This document shows positions 8,707 through 18,199 of a stretch of 64,000 nucleotides of DNA, piece after piece (within the stretch, counting starts at the first letter, position 1; every line of letters begins with the position of its first letter). A model generated the notes under the pieces. It was not told where the DNA came from. It was given only the letters and a program-made list of their open reading frames with translations, and did no database searches. The DNA comes from JAWABC01 sp043810595 (lineage in GTDB: Archaea > Nanobdellota > Nanobdellia > SCGC-AAA011-G17 > VGLX01). Position numbers and translations under genes: made by a program. Location: NCBI GenBank assembly GCA_043810595.1, contig JBDRNX010000031.1, forward strand, positions 38,135 through 102,134, written 5' to 3'.

Positions 8707-10344
8707 TTAACTCGAGAACTTCAGCATTCTCATTTCCCTAGTCTTCAGGTTGATTATTGGTACTCTTGAAGGTTCTGGGTGGTGTCCTGTTTTTTCTTGG
8801 AATGCTGTTTTTGATTGCCAGCAGCTCGCACATATCGTTGTTATGTTGTTATAACTGGATATTGCTGCTCTGTGTATGTGTCCCGTTACAAATAAATCTG
8901 GTACCTTGTTTATTACCATTATGTCTTTTTTTGTGTCCGGTATGTACAGGTTAGATCCGTGTGTTGGTGCTAGGTGTCTTTTTTGTAGTAAGAATCTCAT
9001 TATCAGTTCTGGTTTGTCATACCCCCCATTCATTCTTATGTAATCTACGTTGCTCGCGTAGTAGTCAAAGCTGTAACCATGGTATAATAGAACGTCAAAT
9101 CCGGGGAAGTCTTTTGATGATTGTATGTTTACGACGGCAGGGTTGCTTACCATCATGATGTTTGGTAGTTTTAACAGGTCTGGTGCCATCTCTTCTGTTA
9201 GTGGCGGTTGCGGTTCTGATATTCTCAGTGCGTCGTGGTTGCCTGGGCAGATTATTATTTTCACGTCTTTTCTTATCAGGCCTAGGAGTTCTGCTGCTTT
9301 CTCGTATTGTTTTCTTATGTCGCTTATCGCTAGTTCCTTATCCTGTTCCGGGTATATTCCCACGCCGTCTACCAAATCCCCAACTATGAACATGTATCTT
9401 GTTTTTTTTGCCATTTCTTTTTGTTCCCTGTTTCCGCTTTTGCAGTTTATCCAGTTGATGAATCTCGTGAAGTCCTTTGCTAGGAATAGGTTGCTTCCTA
9501 TGTGCAGGTCTGCTGTGAATACCGCGTATGTTTCATCTGGCGCTTTTCTTATCTCTTTTGTTAGTGGCACGTCTGGTGTTAGGATTTCGTTTGCAAATAT
9601 CACTTGTCCGCTTAGAGTTCCTCTTATTCCCACCACTTCATCTGTGACCAGGTTTTTTGTGAGGTTTATGAGTTCGTTTTTGTTTTTGTTTATTATTACT
9701 GTTATTTGTCCTGTTGGGTCTTCTACTGTTAGGGTTGCTCCGCCGTTTTTTGTTGTTCTTTTTTCTATTATCATCCCTATGATTTCTGTTCTTGGTATTT
9801 TTGTCTTGCCGCTCAGTCTGTTTATCGATACCACGTTCTGCAGGTCTGATCTGTTTTGCAGTATTTCTTTGAGTGAGTTGTATCTTGCTTTGAAGTGGCT
9901 TACGAAGTCTTTTACATCTCTTTTCTGGGCATCTTCGTTGTAGGATTCCAGCACTATGACATTATGTTCTATTCCATCTCCGTTTGTTATTTCCAAGGTT
10001 TCTTCTGGTTGTTTTATCTCTTCCAGTATGGTGTCGAGTTTTTCTTTTTTCTCTTCGTCTATGTTGTATTCCATCAAGTCCAAGAATGTCTCGTAGACTT
10101 TTCCGTTCTTTCCCTTTTCCATGAGGGCTCTTGATCTTTCGAATTCTGTCCAGTTTATTATCAATGGTTTTCTTGTTTTTTTGAGCACTTTATGTAAATC
10201 CCTGTTTATCACTAGAGGTTTTGTTGCTGTTCTTATTTTTTTATCGATGTCTTGTAAGAATTTTTCGTCGAGCTCTTCTTCCATTAGGTCTGGACTTATG
10301 AGGTAACCTTGTTCTATGAAGTTTTTTATGAGCTCTTCCTTCAT
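8707..10344 (-). CDS. polB: DNA polymerase D small subunit (DP1), proofreading exonuclease
   Basis: The 3'-5' exonuclease subunit of PolD. The 545-residue protein has an N-terminal region, an OB fold (about 185-265) and a calcineurin-like phosphodiesterase domain with all metal motifs: TADLHIGSN (about 278), VGDLVDG (about 325), PGNHDA (about 370), YHGYSF (about 424) and TGHIH (about 490). All metal ligands appear present, so it should be an active Mre11-like nuclease, unlike eukaryotic B-subunits. Its start overlaps the cdc6 stop by 4 bp (ATGA), showing translational coupling. Confidence 0.96.
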   Translation of the reverse strand: MKEELIKNFIEQGYLISPDLMEEELDEKFLQDIDKKIRTATKPLVINRDLHKVLKKTRKPLIINWTEFERSRALMEKGKNGKVYETFLDLMEYNIDEEKKEKLDTILEEIKQPEETLEITNGDGIEHNVIVLESYNEDAQKRDVKDFVSHFKARYNSLKEILQNRSDLQNVVSINRLSGKTKIPRTEIIGMIIEKRTTKNGGATLTVEDPTGQITVIINKNKNELINLTKNLVTDEVVGIRGTLSGQVIFANEILTPDVPLTKEIRKAPDETYAVFTADLHIGSNLFLAKDFTRFINWINCKSGNREQKEMAKKTRYMFIVGDLVDGVGIYPEQDKELAISDIRKQYEKAAELLGLIRKDVKIIICPGNHDALRISEPQPPLTEEMAPDLLKLPNIMMVSNPAVVNIQSSKDFPGFDVLLYHGYSFDYYASNVDYIRMNGGYDKPELIMRFLLQKRHLAPTHGSNLYIPDTKKDIMVINKVPDLFVTGHIHRAAISSYNNITTICASCWQSKTAFQEKTGHHPEPSRVPIINLKTREMRMLKFSS

Positions 10345-11549
10345 AGATTCAGGCCCTCTTTGAGTGTTTTTGTTATCTCGTCCATCGTTGTTTCTGGCAG
10401 GTCTAGTCTTATCTCCCTGGTTCTTCCGTATCTTCCTTTGGATATCACTTTGGTGTTTATGATTCCCAGCATGTCTAACTCTGCTATGATGTCTGACACT
10501 CTTCTCTGCGTTAAGGGCCTTACTCCTGTTTTCAAGCTATGTCTTTTGTATGTATCGTATATGTCTCCTGTGAATATTTTTTGTCCGTCGTTTTTGCTAA
10601 GTTCCAGTATTGAGTATGTCACTAGTTTGAATTGTTTTGGGTTTATTTTTACTGCTTCTATTATTCTGTCCCTGTCTATTTTTTCTTCTGCTTGGTCCAG
10701 GTTTTTGATTAGTATTTTTTCTTGGTTGTTTCTTTCTGCTAATTCGCCTGCCACCCTGAGCAGTTCTATCGCTCTTCTTGCATCTCCGTGCTCTCTTGCC
10801 GCGTATGCTGCGCACTTCTCGATTAACCCCCCTTCTAGCACATCATCTTTTAACGCCATCCTTGTTCTCTGTCTCAGTATACTCTGTAGTTGTATGGCGT
10901 TGTACGGCTCGAATAGTATTTCTTCTTCTGACAGTGAGCTTTTTACTCTCGCATCAAGTTCGTTTGTGAATTTCAGGTCGTTTGATATTCCTATCAGGCT
11001 TACCACGCTGTGTTTCAGTTCTGTGTTTATTCTTGTTAGTGTGTATAGAATTTCGTCGTTTATTTTTTTGACGAGCTGATCTATTTCATCAAGTATTATT
11101 ATGAGCATTATTTTTTGTTCTTCTATCATTTTTAGGAATACGTCATACACGTCTTTTGTTGGCAGTCCTGTAGTTGCTACTTTTCCCCCCATCTCCTGTA
11201 TTACTTGTGCTATTAGTCTGTATTCTGTGTCTGCTACCCTTTGTAGTTTACAGTTTAAGTATATTATTTTTAGGGGCACGTTGTTTTTCTGTGCCATTTC
11301 TTCTATTTCTCTTGTTACGTATTTTATTACTACGGTCTTTCCTGTGCCTGTTTTTCCATATATGAATAGGTTGGATGGTTTTTCTTTTCTTAAAGCTGGT
11401 GCTAGTATGCTTGCTACCTCTTCCATTTGTTTTTTTCTGTGTGGTATTTCCTTTGGCACATAGGTTGATTGAAGGTATTTTTTGTTTATGAACAAAGGAT
11501 CCTTTTTGAGGTAGTTCTCTAAGAATTTACTTAACCCCGTTTCAGACAT
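10341..11549 (-). CDS. cdc6: Orc1/Cdc6 origin-binding initiator ATPase
   Basis: Binds origin recognition boxes and loads MCM. In the 402 residues I see Walker A GKTGTGKT (65-72), Walker B IILDEID (151-157), a sensor-1 region ending in SLIGISNDL, and a C-terminal winged helix (about 300-395) with LTQRRVSDIIAELDMLG. It is the first gene of the cdc6-DP1-DP2 run, with a strong GGGGG ribosome site before ATG 11549. Right upstream is a 489-bp AT-rich spacer with initiator-type repeats, the usual archaeal arrangement of cdc6 beside oriC. Confidence 0.97.
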   Translation of the reverse strand: MSETGLSKFLENYLKKDPLFINKKYLQSTYVPKEIPHRKKQMEEVASILAPALRKEKPSNLFIYGKTGTGKTVVIKYVTREIEEMAQKNNVPLKIIYLNCKLQRVADTEYRLIAQVIQEMGGKVATTGLPTKDVYDVFLKMIEEQKIMLIIILDEIDQLVKKINDEILYTLTRINTELKHSVVSLIGISNDLKFTNELDARVKSSLSEEEILFEPYNAIQLQSILRQRTRMALKDDVLEGGLIEKCAAYAAREHGDARRAIELLRVAGELAERNNQEKILIKNLDQAEEKIDRDRIIEAVKINPKQFKLVTYSILELSKNDGQKIFTGDIYDTYKRHSLKTGVRPLTQRRVSDIIAELDMLGIINTKVISKGRYGRTREIRLDLPETTMDEITKTLKEGLNL

Positions 11550-12038
11550 CGTTTCCCCCTTTCCATATATTAGTCAAAATTTTTGAAAAAAATTTTAAAA
11601 TTCATTATGAGGAACTACTATGGTGTATTTAAAGATTTTTATTTTGTAAGTTGTATCACCTACCCCTTGTGTTCCATTGCACATTTCATTTTACAATTTT
11701 TCTTGTGTTTTGTTGTGTTATCATTTCTGAATTAAGAAATGTTGCTGAAAAGTAACACCATCCTTTCCTATGGAACTTTTCTTGAGTAATAACACTTTTT
11801 ACTTTAATATATATATTTTATTCTATATATTATACTATAACACGGAAATATTTAAATAATAAATAGAAAATTTTTAATTGATAGATTACTAGAATTACGT
11901 CTTTTTACCGTCTAATTTTACAAAATAGATACTTTTTGTCATTTTTGGATTACTAATTATATTTTTTGAATAGTTTTTTGTTGTTTTAGGGTTTTAGCTT
12001 CTGTATTGTGTATATTTTCTGGTATTTCCGTAAATTTT
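11550..12038. other. Candidate chromosomal replication origin (oriC) upstream of cdc6
   Basis: A 489-bp non-coding, AT-rich stretch upstream of cdc6. The best ORB-like element is on the minus strand at 11662-11681, reading TGCAATGGAACACAAGGGGT: a partial dyad around TGGAAC followed by a G-string, close to the archaeal ORB pattern. Related TGGAAC/GGAACT words occur at 11609-11625 and, as a near-palindrome TTTCCTATGGAAC, at 11764-11776. An almost pure A/T segment (11803-11840, extending to about 11880) could be the unwinding element. The last part also carries the 3' side of the Nog1-like gene and the cdc6 promoter. Called from context and motif likeness only. Confidence 0.65.
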
Positions 12039-13013
12039 TTACTGATTTTTTCCATGAGAAATAGGGGTCTGGGGGTGTATTAGAAATCCCTTTAGTTTAT
12101 CTGCACGGTCAAAAACTTTGTATTTGTTGTATGCTATCCTAAACATCAGTATTTTTTCATGTTTTAGCATATCCCTTTTGCTTAAGTATATTACAATTTC
12201 TTTTTTGTGCTCTTTTTCTATCTTTTCTAGTAGTTCGCTTTGTTGTTTTAATGTGTAGCCGCAGCTTTCTGTCAGATCGAAAACGTAGATTATTGTTTCT
12301 CCCAGGTGTTTCATTGCTGTGTGTGCTATTTTTTCTATGTCATTCATCTTGTCATACCTATTTAGTGTTCCTGGTGTGTCTATCACTTGCAGTTCTTTCC
12401 CTACATAGCCCATCATTATGTCTTTTGTTGTGAATGCGTATGGCTTTATTTCTACGTTTGCTTTTGTCAGCCTTTTTAATAGGGTTGATTTTCCTACGTT
12501 TGGGAATCCTGTTATGCATGCTGTTTTGATTTTGGTTTTTATGTTTGGTATCTCTTTTACCGCTCTTCTGGCTTCTTCCAGGTATTTGAGCACCCCCCCT
12601 ATTTTTTTTATTAATGAGCTCATTCTTCCGTAGAATTCTCTCTTGTTTCTTTCTGCTTTTTGGTTGTTTTTGCTGAACCTTATTCTGTTCTTATAATCAT
12701 TGTGGAGTTGTGCCGCTTTGTTTTTTGTCCAGTTAATTCTTCCCAGGGTCTCTTTCAGTTTTTTCGTTCCTATTTTTATTTCTATGAGTTCTCTGTAGAA
12801 TTCTGCTAGTTGGTTTATGTTTGGGAATGTTTTTTCTATCTTGCTTAGGTCTTCGTAGATTGAGTCTTTTGCTGTTTTTATCTCTTCCATCAATCTTACT
12901 TTTATTTTCTTTTTCGGATCCTTTACTTTGACTTTTACTTTTCTGGCTCTGTTTATTGCCTTCCTCATGTAAAATTCTGGTTTTTCTATTTTCAGTTCGC
13001 CGAATGCCATCAT
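12039..13013 (-). CDS. Nog1-like ribosome-biogenesis GTPase
   Basis: A 324-residue Obg/TRAFAC-class GTPase, the length of archaeal Nog1-like proteins without the long eukaryotic C-terminus. The N-terminal half is a helical Lys/Arg-rich domain. The G domain starts at about 165 with P-loop GFPNVGKSTLL (G1), then G3 IDTPGTLNRYD and the NKxD-like segment SKRD (the lysine of the asparagine-lysine pair is replaced by S-K). The role, large-subunit assembly, follows from the family. Start: ATG 13013, or the adjacent 13010. Confidence 0.85.
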   Translation of the reverse strand: MMAFGELKIEKPEFYMRKAINRARKVKVKVKDPKKKIKVRLMEEIKTAKDSIYEDLSKIEKTFPNINQLAEFYRELIEIKIGTKKLKETLGRINWTKNKAAQLHNDYKNRIRFSKNNQKAERNKREFYGRMSSLIKKIGGVLKYLEEARRAVKEIPNIKTKIKTACITGFPNVGKSTLLKRLTKANVEIKPYAFTTKDIMMGYVGKELQVIDTPGTLNRYDKMNDIEKIAHTAMKHLGETIIYVFDLTESCGYTLKQQSELLEKIEKEHKKEIVIYLSKRDMLKHEKILMFRIAYNKYKVFDRADKLKGFLIHPQTPISHGKNQ

Positions 13014-13071
13014 TACCTTTATATATTAGTTATTGTTACTATTTTTAAAACCTTTCGGAGGTAAAAAGAGG

Positions 13072-13365
13072 ATGGATTGGCTTATTTTCATCATAGGTAT
13101 GGTTGTTGGTGTTCTATTGTTTGAGGTGGCAAAGCATTTCTTTTTTAAGAGGACTGGTCGTCTGGTTTTGTTTCTTGTTATAGTGTTCATTCTTTTCATA
13201 ATTTTCAGTGCCGTCTTTGCTAAGAATGATTTTTTTAAGGAGAATAAGTTTGTTCAGACAGGTGCTGCTATTGCGAACGTATTTTCGAAGAACACTGAGG
13301 GTGTGAGGCAGGAGGGTTTGGATAAGGGTTCTGGTTTATTTAACTCGACGTTTAAGCGTGAATAG
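13072..13365 (+). CDS. Small membrane protein (97 aa)
   Basis: The start is placed at ATG 13072 because GGAGG stands at 13057-13061. The protein has two hydrophobic segments (residues 3-18 and about 31-52), separated by FKRTGR, and a hydrophilic C-terminus with no known motif. The function is unknown. It is the first gene of a plus-strand series that continues with the PRC-barrel gene and lonB, so it may belong to a membrane or stress unit. Confidence 0.6.
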   Translation: MDWLIFIIGMVVGVLLFEVAKHFFFKRTGRLVLFLVIVFILFIIFSAVFAKNDFFKENKFVQTGAAIANVFSKNTEGVRQEGLDKGSGLFNSTFKRE

Positions 13366-13385
13366 TTTTTTTGTAAACTAGAAAT

Positions 13386-13422
13386 CTTTATAAACAAGTT
13401 GGCATATTTGAAGATGAGGAGG
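13386..13422 (+). promoter_or_regulatory. TATA box and ribosome-binding site of the PRC-barrel gene
   Basis: CTTTATAAAC at 13386-13395 is a good archaeal TATA box, and GAGGAGG at 13416-13422 is a strong Shine-Dalgarno site 7 bp before ATG 13430. Together they show a leadered transcript starting near 13415. Confidence 0.6.
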
Positions 13423-13429
13423 ATTTAAA

Positions 13430-13699
13430 ATGGTTGACGAAGAGAGGGAGAAAAGGTACGCTAGACAGATCATGGGTAAGACCGTTGTTACGAAGTCTGG
13501 TAAGCGTTTTGGCGAAGTTAGTAACATTACTTTTGAGACTAGGACTGGTGAGTTGATCCAGATTGTTCTCAGGAATCCTACAAGTTATGCTCAGGGTCTT
13601 GATTTGGAAAGGGATAAGGGAGGTAATCTGACCATTCCTTTTTCGGCTGTCATGGCTATAGGCGACTTTGTTGTTGTTGCTGAAGAAGATATCGTTTAG
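13430..13699 (+). CDS. PRC-barrel domain protein
   Basis: An 89-residue single-domain protein. The segment MGKTVVTKSGKRFGEVSNITFETRTGELIQIVLRNP is the classic PRC-barrel start: a beta-strand with a KxGxxxGxV turn, then strands ending in IPFSAVMAIGDFVVV. Archaeal stand-alone PRC-barrels of this size occur widely, and some act in RNA processing or cell division (CdpB-type). No partner gene for such a role is adjacent. It has its own TATA box and SD, and is followed 48 bp later by lonB. Confidence 0.85.
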   Translation: MVDEEREKRYARQIMGKTVVTKSGKRFGEVSNITFETRTGELIQIVLRNPTSYAQGLDLERDKGGNLTIPFSAVMAIGDFVVVAEEDIV

Positions 13700-13747
13700 G
13701 GCCTTAAAACAAGTTTTATAAAGTTTTTTCTTTTAATATATTGTACT

Positions 13748-15613
13748 ATGCCCCGCAAGTATGAGTCTACAAAGGATATTAAGGTTTCTCCTGTGATTGC
13801 CGATCAGATTATCGGTCAGGATGAGGCGGTTAATATTATTAAGAAGGCTGCTAGGCAGCGCCGCCACGTTCTCTTGATTGGTGATCCGGGTACTGGTAAG
13901 TCTATGATTGGGCAGGCTCTGGCTGAGCTTCTGCCTAGGGAGCGTCTTAAGGACATTCTTTCAGTCCCTAATCCTACTGATGATAACGTCCCAATCATTA
14001 ACACCGTTCCTAAGGGGGATGGTAAGATTCTTGTTACTAGGGCTAAGCTTCAGTCGATGTCTTCTTTCAAGAATCAGAGTGTTATCATGTTCCTCTTTGT
14101 TTTGGTGGTTTCCCTTCTTCCTTATTATTTTTGGCGTAAGGGTTACATTTCTGATATTATTTACGCAGCCAGCATGATTACCGGTATCGTTTTCATCGTT
14201 GGTTTTATGATTTTCCTTAACTTGAATAAGCGTACTCGCAGCTCTTCAGTTATTGTGCCGAGGCTTCTTGTTGATAATTCTGATAAGGTTAAGGTTCCTT
14301 TTGTTGATGCTACTGGTGCTCATGCCGGTGCCTTGCTTGGGGATGTTTTGCATGATCCTCTGCAGTCTGGCGGCTTTGGTACTCCTGCTTATGAGCGCTT
14401 GATTCCCGGTATGATTCACCGTGCTAACGGTGGTGTTTTGTTTATCGATGAGGTTGCTACCCTTTCGCGTAAGTCGCAGCAGGAGTTGCTTACAGTGACT
14501 CAGGAGAAGAAATACCCGATAACTGGTCAATCCGAGCGTTCTTCCGGTTCGATGGTTCGTTCTGAGCCTGTGCCTGCTGATTTTGTTTTGGTGGCGGCTG
14601 GTAACGTTGAGACTGTCCAGCACATGCATCCTGCTCTTCGCTCAAGGATTAGGGGTTATGGTTATGAGATTTACATGAATAACCACATGCCTGACACTCC
14701 TGAGAACAGGGATAAGATTGCTGTTTTCGTGGCCCAGGAGGTTACTAAGGATAAGAAGATCCCTCATTTCAGTAAGTCTGCTGTTGATGAGATAATTAAT
14801 GAGGCTAAGCGTCGTGCTGACTCTTCTAACAGCCTTACCTTGAGGTTGAGGGAGCTTGGTGGCATTGTTCGTGCTGCGGGCGACCTTGCTTACGAGAAGG
14901 GTGCTAAGCTTGTGCAGCGTGAACATGTTCTTGGGGCTAAGCGTATTGCCCGTTCGCTTGAGCAGCAGATTGCTGATAGGTACATAGAGAACAAGAAGAA
15001 GTATGAAGTCATCGTTACTTCTGGTAGGCGTGTGGGTCGTGTTAACGGCTTGGCTGTTATCGGTTCTGGCTATGCCTTTTCAGGGGTTATCTTGCCTATC
15101 GAGTCCGAAGTTACTCTTGGTGGTAAGAGGGCTGAGTTTGTTGCTACTGGTCGTTTGGGTGAGATTGCTAGGGAGGCTGTTAAGAACGTTACAGCTATTA
15201 TCTTGAAGTTTTTTGGTGAGGACATTAAGGAGAAGTATGACATTTATGTGCAGTTTTTGCAGACACAGGAGGGTGTTGAGGGTGACTCTGCTTCTATTGC
15301 TGTTGCTACCGCTATCATTTCTGCTTTGAAGAAGCTTCCTGTTAAGCAGGATTTGGCTATGACTGGTTCGCTGTCTGTTCGTGGTGAGGTTCTTGCTGTT
15401 GGCGGTGTTACCTCTAAGATTGAGGCAGCTATAGAGGCGGGTATTCACACTGTAATAATTCCTAAATCTAATTTGAAAGATGTTGTTCTTTCCAAGGATG
15501 CGGCTTCTAAGGTGGATATAGTTCCTGTTTCTAATATCAGGGAAGTTTTGAAAGTGGCCTTGGATTGGAAGGGCAGGGAATCTATTTGGAGAAAGATTTC
15601 TAAATCACAATAA
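13748..15613 (+). CDS. lonB: Membrane-anchored ATP-dependent protease LonB
   Basis: The archaeal Lon protease, which degrades proteins at the inner face of the membrane. In its 621 residues: Walker A GDPGTGKS (45-52); two membrane segments inserted within the AAA+ domain (about 115-160), the LonB hallmark; Walker B GGVLFIDEVATL (about 228-239); and the S16 protease domain with catalytic Ser514 in EGDSAS and Lys557 in TSKIEAA. It has a leaderless-looking start 14 bp after a TTTTAATATATTG element. Its 3' end overlaps the convergent wHTH gene by 9 bp. Confidence 0.96.
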   Translation: MPRKYESTKDIKVSPVIADQIIGQDEAVNIIKKAARQRRHVLLIGDPGTGKSMIGQALAELLPRERLKDILSVPNPTDDNVPIINTVPKGDGKILVTRAKLQSMSSFKNQSVIMFLFVLVVSLLPYYFWRKGYISDIIYAASMITGIVFIVGFMIFLNLNKRTRSSSVIVPRLLVDNSDKVKVPFVDATGAHAGALLGDVLHDPLQSGGFGTPAYERLIPGMIHRANGGVLFIDEVATLSRKSQQELLTVTQEKKYPITGQSERSSGSMVRSEPVPADFVLVAAGNVETVQHMHPALRSRIRGYGYEIYMNNHMPDTPENRDKIAVFVAQEVTKDKKIPHFSKSAVDEIINEAKRRADSSNSLTLRLRELGGIVRAAGDLAYEKGAKLVQREHVLGAKRIARSLEQQIADRYIENKKKYEVIVTSGRRVGRVNGLAVIGSGYAFSGVILPIESEVTLGGKRAEFVATGRLGEIAREAVKNVTAIILKFFGEDIKEKYDIYVQFLQTQEGVEGDSASIAVATAIISALKKLPVKQDLAMTGSLSVRGEVLAVGGVTSKIEAAIEAGIHTVIIPKSNLKDVVLSKDAASKVDIVPVSNIREVLKVALDWKGRESIWRKISKSQ

Positions 15614-15871
15614 ACCTTTGTATGCTTCGAATGCTTCTTTTGTTAGCGCCCACACCTTTTTTGTTTTGTACTCTCTTCCTGTCACCGCTTTTGGTACTTC
15701 TTTTACCAGTCCTCTCACTTTCATCTCGTTCAGCAGTCTTAGCGTGAACTCGTCGTCTCTGATTATTTCTTCTCCTATCCTGTACGTGGACAGCCCGGTT
15801 ATGTTTTCGTATAGGACGCTTAGAATTTCTTCTTTGATTCTTTCCTCTCTTTTTTTGGATATCCTTGTCAT
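15605..15871 (-). CDS. Small winged-helix DNA-binding protein
   Basis: An 88-residue protein with a single winged helix: ERIKEEILSVLYEN (helix 1), STYRIGEEI (helix 2), EFTLRLLNEMKVRGLV (recognition helix), then a wing with EYKTKKVWALTKEA. The end in ALTKEAFEAYKGLL resembles PadR/MarR-like small regulators. It is convergent with lonB and overlaps it by 9 bp. The target is unknown. Confidence 0.7.
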   Translation of the reverse strand: MTRISKKREERIKEEILSVLYENITGLSTYRIGEEIIRDDEFTLRLLNEMKVRGLVKEVPKAVTGREYKTKKVWALTKEAFEAYKGLL

Positions 15872-15999
15872 TTTCGTAACCCCTTCATTTTTTCGGTTAA
15901 ACGAGTTTATCGCTTTTTCCTTTATTTTGTTGTTTAAGGACCTTTTTAATTTTTTCTTTCCAAAAGTCTTAAATATTCTCTTCCTCTTTTTACTTTTTT

Positions 16000-17658
16000 A
16001 TGTTTGAGGATCACATTATTAGTCTTCTTAAGAAGGAGCTTAAAGATGCTGAAATCAGGCTAGAGGTGCCTCCTGACCCCCTTCTTGGGGATTTTGCTTT
16101 TCCTTGTTTTTCGCTTGCTAAGGTCATGAAGAAGTCCCCTAATCAGATTGCTTCTGAACTTGCTTCTAAGCTTAAGCCAACTCCCTTTGTCTCTGAGATT
16201 AAGGCTTCAGGCCCTTATCTTAACTTCTTTGTTAACAAGGCCAAGTTTAATGATCTTGTTCTTTCAGGTGTTTTGAAGGGGAAGGATAAGTATGGTTCTG
16301 ACGGTTCTGGCAAGGGTCAGAAGGTTCTTATTGAGCATACAAGCTTTAATCCTAATGCTCCCCCCCATCTCGGTCGTGCGAGGAATGCTATTATTGGCGA
16401 TTCTCTTGTTCGCATTTTCAGGTTTCAGGGTCATAAGGTTGAGACGCATTTCTTCGTTAATGACGTCGGTAAACAGGTTGCTATGCTTGTTTTTGCAGCT
16501 AAGAGCAGGAAGCCTTCTTTTGATTCCTTGCTGAAACTTTACGTCGATATTAATAAGAAGGTTAAGCAGAATCCTGGGCTTGAGAGGGAAGTTTTTGATT
16601 TGCTTTATAAGCTTGAGCGTGGCGATGCGAAGGTTAAGAAGCGTTTCAAGGATATCGTCGGTATTTCCATTAAGGGTCAGCGTGAAATACTCTCTGAGCT
16701 CGGTATCAATTACGACTTTTTTGATTATGAGTCAAAGTATCTTTGGGATAAGTCCACTAAGGAGGTGTTGGCGAGGCTTGAGAAGTTTTCTGAGTGTTTT
16801 ACCGATGCTGATGGTCGTAAGGTTCTGAACCAGGAGGAGTATAAGACTGAGATGAAGGCCCCCTATCTTGTCCTCACAAGGTCTAATGGTACCTCACTCT
16901 ATGCCCTGAGAGACGTTGCTTATACAATTGAAAAGGTGAAGAAGGCTAAAAACAACATACTTGTCGTCGGTGAAGATCAGAAGCTTTACTTTAAGCAGCT
17001 TTCCTCTGCTTTAAAGCTATTAGGCGAACCTTTTCCAAAAGTTGTTCATTATTCCTACGTTTTACTGACAGAAGGGGCTTCTATGTCTACTAGAAAGGGT
17101 AACGTTGTTTTGTTGAAGGATTTTATGAAGGGGCTTGTTTCTAAGGCTGATAAGGAGATTAAGTCAAGGGAGGGTAAAAGTTCGCATAAATTAGCAAAGG
17201 TTATTGGTTTGGGCGCTTTGAAATACACCTTTTTGAAGGTTTCTAATGATAAGAACGTGGCCTTTGACTGGTCCACTGCCCTTTCTTTTGAGGGTGATAC
17301 GGGCCCTTACATCCAGTATGCTCATGCTCGTGCCTCTTCTATTTTGAGGAAGGCTAAGTTTAAGCCGGGTAAGGTTGACTGTCGTCTCCTTTCCAAGGAT
17401 CAGGAGTTCAATCTTGTGAAGCACCTGTCGCTCTTTCCGAAGGTTGTTTCCGACGCTGCTGACACCTTGCACCCGCACATCATAGCTAACTACCTTTATC
17501 AGCTGGCTAAGCTTTTTTCAGATTTTTATCACAACTGTCAGTGCATAGGTGTGGATAAGGACATTTCAAAGGCGAGGTTGGCTTTGGTTGCGGCTACCAA
17601 GCAGGTTATTGCCAACGGTCTGGGTCTCCTCGGTATTACCGCTCCAGATAGAATGTAA
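16000..17658 (+). CDS. argS: Arginyl-tRNA synthetase
   Basis: Class I enzyme charging tRNA-Arg, 552 residues, with the N-terminal Add-1 domain (LLGDFAFPCFSLAK, about 29-42), the HIGH-type motif HLGR (123-126) in FNPNAPPHLGRARNAIIGD, and the degenerate KMSKS loop MSTRKGNVV (about 361-369) typical of ArgRS. The C-terminal anticodon-binding domain ends with a conserved LGLLGITAPDRM, matching the usual LGI..P..M end. Complete. Confidence 0.97.
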   Translation: MFEDHIISLLKKELKDAEIRLEVPPDPLLGDFAFPCFSLAKVMKKSPNQIASELASKLKPTPFVSEIKASGPYLNFFVNKAKFNDLVLSGVLKGKDKYGSDGSGKGQKVLIEHTSFNPNAPPHLGRARNAIIGDSLVRIFRFQGHKVETHFFVNDVGKQVAMLVFAAKSRKPSFDSLLKLYVDINKKVKQNPGLEREVFDLLYKLERGDAKVKKRFKDIVGISIKGQREILSELGINYDFFDYESKYLWDKSTKEVLARLEKFSECFTDADGRKVLNQEEYKTEMKAPYLVLTRSNGTSLYALRDVAYTIEKVKKAKNNILVVGEDQKLYFKQLSSALKLLGEPFPKVVHYSYVLLTEGASMSTRKGNVVLLKDFMKGLVSKADKEIKSREGKSSHKLAKVIGLGALKYTFLKVSNDKNVAFDWSTALSFEGDTGPYIQYAHARASSILRKAKFKPGKVDCRLLSKDQEFNLVKHLSLFPKVVSDAADTLHPHIIANYLYQLAKLFSDFYHNCQCIGVDKDISKARLALVAATKQVIANGLGLLGITAPDRM

Positions 17659-17698
17659 TACAATAATCTTTAAATAGGGCCGGTTATTTCTTTCGGTT

Positions 17699-18133
17699 AT
17701 GCCTATAGTTGGTTTTAATTTCGATAAGATCCTTGTAGAGAGGATTAAGCCCGTCGAGGGGCAGGTTAAGGTTAAGAGGAATCTTTCTATCAAGGATATT
17801 AAAAAGCAGGAGATTGTCCTCAGCCCTAAGAAAAAGGAAGAGATCCTTAAGTGTAACTTTGATTTTTCTGTAGATTACGAACCTGGTTTGGGTAAGATCT
17901 TAATTGAGGGCCACATACTTTTCATTGATGAGCCCGCTGAGATTAAGAAATTGTTTGATGGTTGGAAGAAAAATAAGGAGCTTCCTGTACCAATCATGAC
18001 CTTGTTGCTCAACACAGCCTTGGTAAGGTCTAACATCAAGGCCTTGAGTCTTATTCAGGATGTTAATTTGCCTCCACACATGCAATTACCGACGATAAAT
18101 CCTAAGTCTAAGGCTAGCGATTATATTGGTTAA
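17699..18133 (+). CDS. Conserved hypothetical protein, DPANN-type
   Basis: A 144-residue soluble protein I cannot name. It alternates beta-strand-like segments (FNFDKILVERI, NFDFSVDYEPG, GKILIEGHILFI) with a helix (EIKKLFDGWKKN), then a conserved-looking LLNTALVRSNIKALSL and a proline-rich end LPPHMQLPTINP. The order of strands and the proline-rich tail recall small chaperone-like folds such as SecB, but the likeness is weak. A CTTTAAATAGGG TATA-like element is about 30 bp upstream. Confidence 0.6.
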   Translation: MPIVGFNFDKILVERIKPVEGQVKVKRNLSIKDIKKQEIVLSPKKKEEILKCNFDFSVDYEPGLGKILIEGHILFIDEPAEIKKLFDGWKKNKELPVPIMTLLLNTALVRSNIKALSLIQDVNLPPHMQLPTINPKSKASDYIG

Positions 18134-18143
18134 AATAGTTCTC

Positions 18144-18175
18144 AAACAAACAAACAAACGCATCCCAAACACATC
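18144..18175 (+). repeat. (AAAC)n composite repeat in noncoding leader
   Basis: Four AAAC units (18144-18159) followed by GCATCCC, one AAAC and ACATC. The same composite, expanded, recurs inside the coding region of the next gene at 18435-18498. The copy here lies 25 bp before ATG 18200 and cannot be explained by protein sequence. Confidence 0.8.
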
Positions 18176-18199
18176 TAGGGACGTGCTCGGAGAGACAAA

